From JADJLQ01 sp034439915 (lineage in GTDB: Bacteria > Bacteroidota > Bacteroidia > Chitinophagales > Saprospiraceae), in the NCBI GenBank assembly GCA_034439915.1, contig JAWXBI010000215.1:1-9968 (forward strand): a stretch of 9,968 bases of DNA. The letters are read 5' to 3'. The translations under genes and the position numbers were made by a program. This document shows positions 7,205-9,968 of the stretch, piece after piece. How positions within the stretch are numbered: position 1 is the stretch's first letter; every line of letters begins with the position of its first letter. The notes beneath the pieces are model-generated. The model was not told the origin of the DNA. It saw nothing but the letters and a program-made list of their open reading frames with translations, and made no database searches.

Positions 7205-8622
7205 TCCGTTTGATCTGTTTTTGCAGCCTGTTTTTTTTCAGTGCAGTGAGGGCCCAATCGGATTTGAATGCTCTGTTCAACAAACTTTGTAAGGCTTTAC
7301 AAGTGCCCACAGATAAACAACCCAAACTCGTTATCCGCAAAGCAGGTGGGTCCGGTGCCTCTTATTCGAGGCAAAACCATACTATATATCTTGAGCAGAA
7401 ACTGGTAGATGCATTTTCTTCACTGGGCGGGCAAAAGGATGCCGGTCTGGCTTTTGTGCTGGGCCATGAACTTTGTCATGCTTTGGAAAAGGATAAACAC
7501 GACACCCATTTTCTGGCTTATGACAAAGCTATAGGGACCAACTACAGAATTGAACAAAATGCGGACATCCAGGGGGCTTTCGTGGCTTACCTCACGGGTT
7601 ACAATTGTTTACCGGTAATGTCGGAGGCGATGGAAATCATTTATCAGGTCTATCAATTGAACGACCAGTTGTCAGGTTACCCCTCAAAAGGAGAAAGGAT
7701 CGAATCGGTAGAGTTGGTCCGAGAACAAGTAGCCTCTTTGATCACCCTATTTAAATCTGCCAATTTGCTTGTTCTCATCGGTCATCATAACATTGCCGCT
7801 GAATTGTATAAACGAATTCATAATTATTTTCCGTCTCCAGAGGTGCAGAATAATATGGGGGCCAATCTTATACTTGAAGGCCTCAATCTCGGAAAATTCA
7901 AAACACTAAAGTATGCCTTGCCTATAGAGATTGCCTGGGAATTAAGACTTAGAAAGCCGGATATGCCGAGCGGTCAAAAGGACTTTGAACCGGAAATCAT
8001 ACGGAAAAGAGAAATCTTATTTAGGAGGGCAGAAATTCTCTATAAAGATCTGTTGATTCAACATCCACAATATTTTCCGGCATGGACCAATCTGGTTTGC
8101 CTGAAACTAGCACAGGAAGATATTAAAGGCGCCAGCCTCATGCTGCAGGAGATATCCAATCGGTTTAAAGGAAAGGAATACTCAGATATGCTCCAGTTGC
8201 TAAGAGGCACTTTATACTTACTGGAAAACAAATCCAATAATGCCCGGTCAACATTCAAATCAATCCTGAATCCCGGGCTGAAACAGTTGGCGAATCAAAA
8301 TCTAAGTCAGGTCAATAGGAATCCAGTTGAAATTCCATTTTGTTCCATCCAAATTCCGCTCTCGGATAAGTTGGGTGCTGCCTTGTTACAGGAGAAAACC
8401 ATTCGTTTTGACAGCTTGGTAGTTACCTGGTCCAGGGAGTTGATTACCATTCAGGCTCCGGGATTTAAAAAAACATTCAGATCGGTTGAAATCTTGCCAA
8501 AACAAATTGCGGCATGCCATCCAAATCGAGGATTCTACTCAGGAGGGATGATTTGGAACGATTCCCTGATGTCCATTCCAGACCCCGTCAACCGGAAAGA
8601 AGCCTTTTATACGGTTAATTAA
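7201..8622 (+). CDS. Secreted M48-like zinc metalloprotease with TPR-like repeats
   Basis: The 473-residue protein has a signal peptide (1-19, ending VRAQ). The peptidase region follows: HELCH (89-93) is an HExxH zinc site with catalytic Glu90, and the third ligand is Glu118 in EQNAD (118-122), matching the ExxAD pattern of family M48. YPSKGERIESV (160-170) corresponds to the P-x-x-x-x-R-I segment that often follows in M48. Residues about 185-365 are helical and TPR-like (AAELYKRIHNYFPSPEVQNNMG; AEILYKDLLIQHPQYFPAWTNL), as in BepA-like periplasmic M48 proteins. The last ~95 residues are unassigned. All catalytic residues are present, so it is probably an active periplasmic endopeptidase. The ATGA overlap with the anti-sigma-like gene makes that protein, or an envelope component, a plausible substrate or partner (inference). 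It lacks membrane helices, unlike HtpX. Confidence 0.85.
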   Translation: MIRLICFCSLFFFSAVRAQSDLNALFNKLCKALQVPTDKQPKLVIRKAGGSGASYSRQNHTIYLEQKLVDAFSSLGGQKDAGLAFVLGHELCHALEKDKHDTHFLAYDKAIGTNYRIEQNADIQGAFVAYLTGYNCLPVMSEAMEIIYQVYQLNDQLSGYPSKGERIESVELVREQVASLITLFKSANLLVLIGHHNIAAELYKRIHNYFPSPEVQNNMGANLILEGLNLGKFKTLKYALPIEIAWELRLRKPDMPSGQKDFEPEIIRKREILFRRAEILYKDLLIQHPQYFPAWTNLVCLKLAQEDIKGASLMLQEISNRFKGKEYSDMLQLLRGTLYLLENKSNNARSTFKSILNPGLKQLANQNLSQVNRNPVEIPFCSIQIPLSDKLGAALLQEKTIRFDSLVVTWSRELITIQAPGFKKTFRSVEILPKQIAACHPNRGFYSGGMIWNDSLMSIPDPVNRKEAFYTVN

Positions 8623-8679
8623 TTGTTGGTGATCATCAGACAACCTAATAGTGGATTAAAACTTTAGTTCTTTTTCCGC

Positions 8680-8697
8680 AATAAGGATTCCCTTATT
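8680..8697. repeat. Short hairpin upstream of the PorP-like gene
   Basis: AATAAGG (8680-8686) and CCTTATT (8691-8697) form a perfect 7-bp inverted repeat with a 4-nt loop. It sits between the metalloprotease stop (8622) and the TAAATTTG box at 8704. It could end the upstream operon weakly or act as an operator; the stem is AT-rich and the following T content is low, so it is not a standard terminator. Confidence 0.35.
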
Positions 8698-8703
8698 ATT
8701 AGG

Positions 8704-8711
8704 TAAATTTG
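8704..8711 (+). promoter_or_regulatory. Bacteroidota-type -7 promoter box (TAAATTTG)
   Basis: TAAATTTG matches the Bacteroidota -7 consensus TAnnTTTG exactly and lies 17 bp before the GTG start at 8729. Transcription would begin within roughly 5-7 nt after it, giving a very short leader. No clear -33 TTTG partner is visible, so the assignment is moderate. Confidence 0.45.
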
Positions 8712-8728
8712 ATGAAGTCATCCCTGCT

Positions 8729-9673
8729 GTGAGAATATTTTATTACCTGATCGTGTTTGGTTTTGCGCAATCCATGATTGCTCAACAGCTACCCAACCTT
8801 ACCCTTTACCGGGAATACCAATCTTTTTTAAATCCGGCGGCGGTCCCCCATGATTATTTTAGGGAAGATTTTAATGCCCATATCGGAGTATCATACCGGG
8901 CCCAATGGACGCGATTAACGCAGGGTGCCCCGGTCACTGGTCTCTTGCAGGGATCCTATATTGGAGATCAGTCGAATACCAAATTAATACTTGGTGGTAG
9001 CCTGGTTTACGATAAGGCAGGAGCAATCAATTATTATGGTTTGAATGCAAAATTTGGGGTTTTGTTTTCCGAAGATCCTCTGTATGGAGGTTTTTCAGCT
9101 GCCCTAACGCTTGGGTATAAACAGTTGCGCCTTCAGACGGAAAATCTGATTGCCCAGGATATTACTGAAATTCTGGGTTCCAGCGACCGCTTCAGATCTT
9201 CATCACCTGATATTGGATTTGGCTTGTTTTATCATGCCCGCCTGGAGAACGAGGATAATTTCTATGCTGGTGCGTCCATGCCCCAGCTTTTTTCAGTCAA
9301 CAGTCTAAATAGCGCTGCAAAAGCCAATATCAAAGCCATACCGCATTATTATGGTATAGCCGGTTATATTAAATACCTCAACGATTATAGTTTTATCGAA
9401 ACCAGTGCCTGGGTAAAATACGTTCAAAATATTCCGATCAATGCCGATCTAAACATCAAATATCAGCTTGATCAAAACCTATGGCTGGGAGTAGGAATGT
9501 CTACCGCTAAAATCCTTCATCTGGAAGGGGGTATCGTGCTTTCTTCTGCCAATATAGGCTGGGAAACTCCGCTGCGTATCGGCTATTCTTTTGAGGATGG
9601 TTTTAATCAAATCGCCAATCCTTTCGGGAAAACACATGAGGTCAGCATTAGCTTTGCCTGGAGTACGAGGTGA
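8729..9673 (+). CDS. PorP/SprF-family type IX secretion system outer-membrane protein
   Basis: The 314-residue protein has a signal peptide (about 1-19, ending MIAQ) followed by the family hallmarks: LYREYQSFLNPAAV near the mature N-terminus and SYRAQWTRL...AP, the conserved Y-R-x-Q-W block of PorP/SprF. The rest shows alternating polar and aromatic strands typical of an outer-membrane barrel (LILGGSLVYDKAG, LGVGMSTAKILHLEGGI). Family members are T9SS components or, often, accessory partners of individual large T9SS cargo proteins. Start choice: GTG 8729 is the only in-frame start that keeps the whole signal peptide; the next in-frame ATG (8774) would cut it off. An out-of-frame ATG at 8712 opens a six-codon reading frame ending in TGA that overlaps the GTG. 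No cargo gene lies directly next to it, so its partner is unknown; the cargo at 3544-5640 is the only one in the window. Confidence 0.88.
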   Translation: MRIFYYLIVFGFAQSMIAQQLPNLTLYREYQSFLNPAAVPHDYFREDFNAHIGVSYRAQWTRLTQGAPVTGLLQGSYIGDQSNTKLILGGSLVYDKAGAINYYGLNAKFGVLFSEDPLYGGFSAALTLGYKQLRLQTENLIAQDITEILGSSDRFRSSSPDIGFGLFYHARLENEDNFYAGASMPQLFSVNSLNSAAKANIKAIPHYYGIAGYIKYLNDYSFIETSAWVKYVQNIPINADLNIKYQLDQNLWLGVGMSTAKILHLEGGIVLSSANIGWETPLRIGYSFEDGFNQIANPFGKTHEVSISFAWSTR

Positions 9674-9864
9674 TCTGGTATCGTAAAAGCCGGGTTAAAG
9701 ACTATTTCTAATCTGAATTCAAATTTTCTATCTTACAATAGTTACAAATTATTTGAAACGGGCCAGCTAAAAGCAAGTTTCTTGATTTATGGGTGAGTCC
9801 TGGTTTTATCTCTTATCAAACAAAATTAAGTTTAGATTTTATCCAAATATTTCATAAAACCAAC

Positions 9865-9872
9865 TATTTTTG
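9865..9872 (+). promoter_or_regulatory. -7 promoter box (TATTTTTG) for the tRNA-Glu gene
   Basis: TATTTTTG fits TAnnTTTG exactly and ends 19 bp before the first base of the tRNA, leaving a short 5' leader for RNase P to remove. No strong -33 TTTG is visible in the AT-rich stretch before it. The position relative to the tRNA makes a promoter likely. Confidence 0.55.
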
Positions 9873-9891
9873 CACCCGCTTTAGGAAACAT

Positions 9892-9964
9892 GGCCCGTTC
9901 GTATAGAGGCCTAGGACGCCTCCCTTTCACGGAGGAAACACGGGTTCGAATCCCGTACGGGCTA
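9892..9964 (+). tRNA. tRNA-Glu (anticodon UUC)
   Basis: A complete 73-nt cloverleaf is visible. The acceptor stem GGCCCGT (9892-9898) pairs with ACGGGCT (9957-9963), with one G-U pair, and the discriminator base is A9964. The anticodon stem is CCTCC/GGAGG with loop CTTTCAC, anticodon TTC, which reads GAA/GAG. The T arm is ACGGG-TTCGAAT-CCCGT. The D arm keeps G10-C25 and T11-A24 but has A12 opposite G23. CCA is not encoded; CTTA follows. The gene lies at the right edge, so further tRNAs may follow outside. Confidence 0.95.
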
Positions 9965-9968
9965 CTTA

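Noticed and set aside
8624..8645. Imperfect dyad around TGATCA just after the metalloprotease gene as a terminator
   Set aside because: Stem is interrupted and no T tract follows.
9758..9764. ACGGGCC complementary to the tRNA acceptor 5' strand, as an attachment-site or pairing element
   Set aside because: Only 7 bases, upstream of the tRNA promoter, with no integrase nearby.

Overview
The window looks like a chromosomal segment of a Bacteroidota bacterium, probably from the Saprospiria/Chitinophagia side of the phylum. The evidence is a type IX secretion (T9SS) C-terminal sorting domain, a PorP/SprF-type outer-membrane protein, promoter-like TAnnTTTG boxes, few Shine-Dalgarno sites, and moderate GC. 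Taxonomy is inferred from protein families only.

Left half, minus strand. Positions 1-126 hold no convincing gene; they are G-rich with two adjacent hairpins just past the end of the first gene. 127-3291 encodes a large secreted caspase-fold (C14) protein: signal peptide, propeller-like N-terminal half, Ig/CARDB-like middle, and a C-terminal caspase domain with an intact His/Cys dyad. Upstream of it, 3301-3484 is a ~184-bp imperfect palindrome whose two halves are inverted copies of each other; this is the most unusual structure in the window. Next to it lies a strong terminator hairpin for the neighbouring minus-strand gene, 3544-5640, a T9SS cargo protein with CARDB, cohesin-like and dockerin-like modules.

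Right half, plus strand. A divergent intergenic region (5641-5762) carries repeated CGACATTG(T/C)TAAC motifs. It separates the T9SS cargo gene from a compact operon: ECF-like sigma factor (5763-6338), a single-pass membrane protein with an anti-sigma-like N-terminus and TPR-like C-terminus (6335-7204), and a secreted M48-like zinc metalloprotease with TPR-like repeats (7201-8622). Both junctions are 4-bp ATGA overlaps. After a short spacer with a hairpin and a TAAATTTG box comes a PorP/SprF-family gene starting at GTG (8729-9673). The 218 bp after it (9674-9891) are AT-rich; I see no gene or clear terminator there, only a promoter-like box at the end serving a tRNA-Glu(UUC) gene (9892-9964).

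Working together (inference): the sigma/anti-sigma/protease operon resembles an envelope-signalling unit in which a periplasmic sensor holds a sigma factor and a co-translated periplasmic protease could modify it. The flanking genes encode exported products (caspase-like protease, T9SS adhesin or scaffold, PorP-like barrel) that are plausible but unproven targets of such a regulator.
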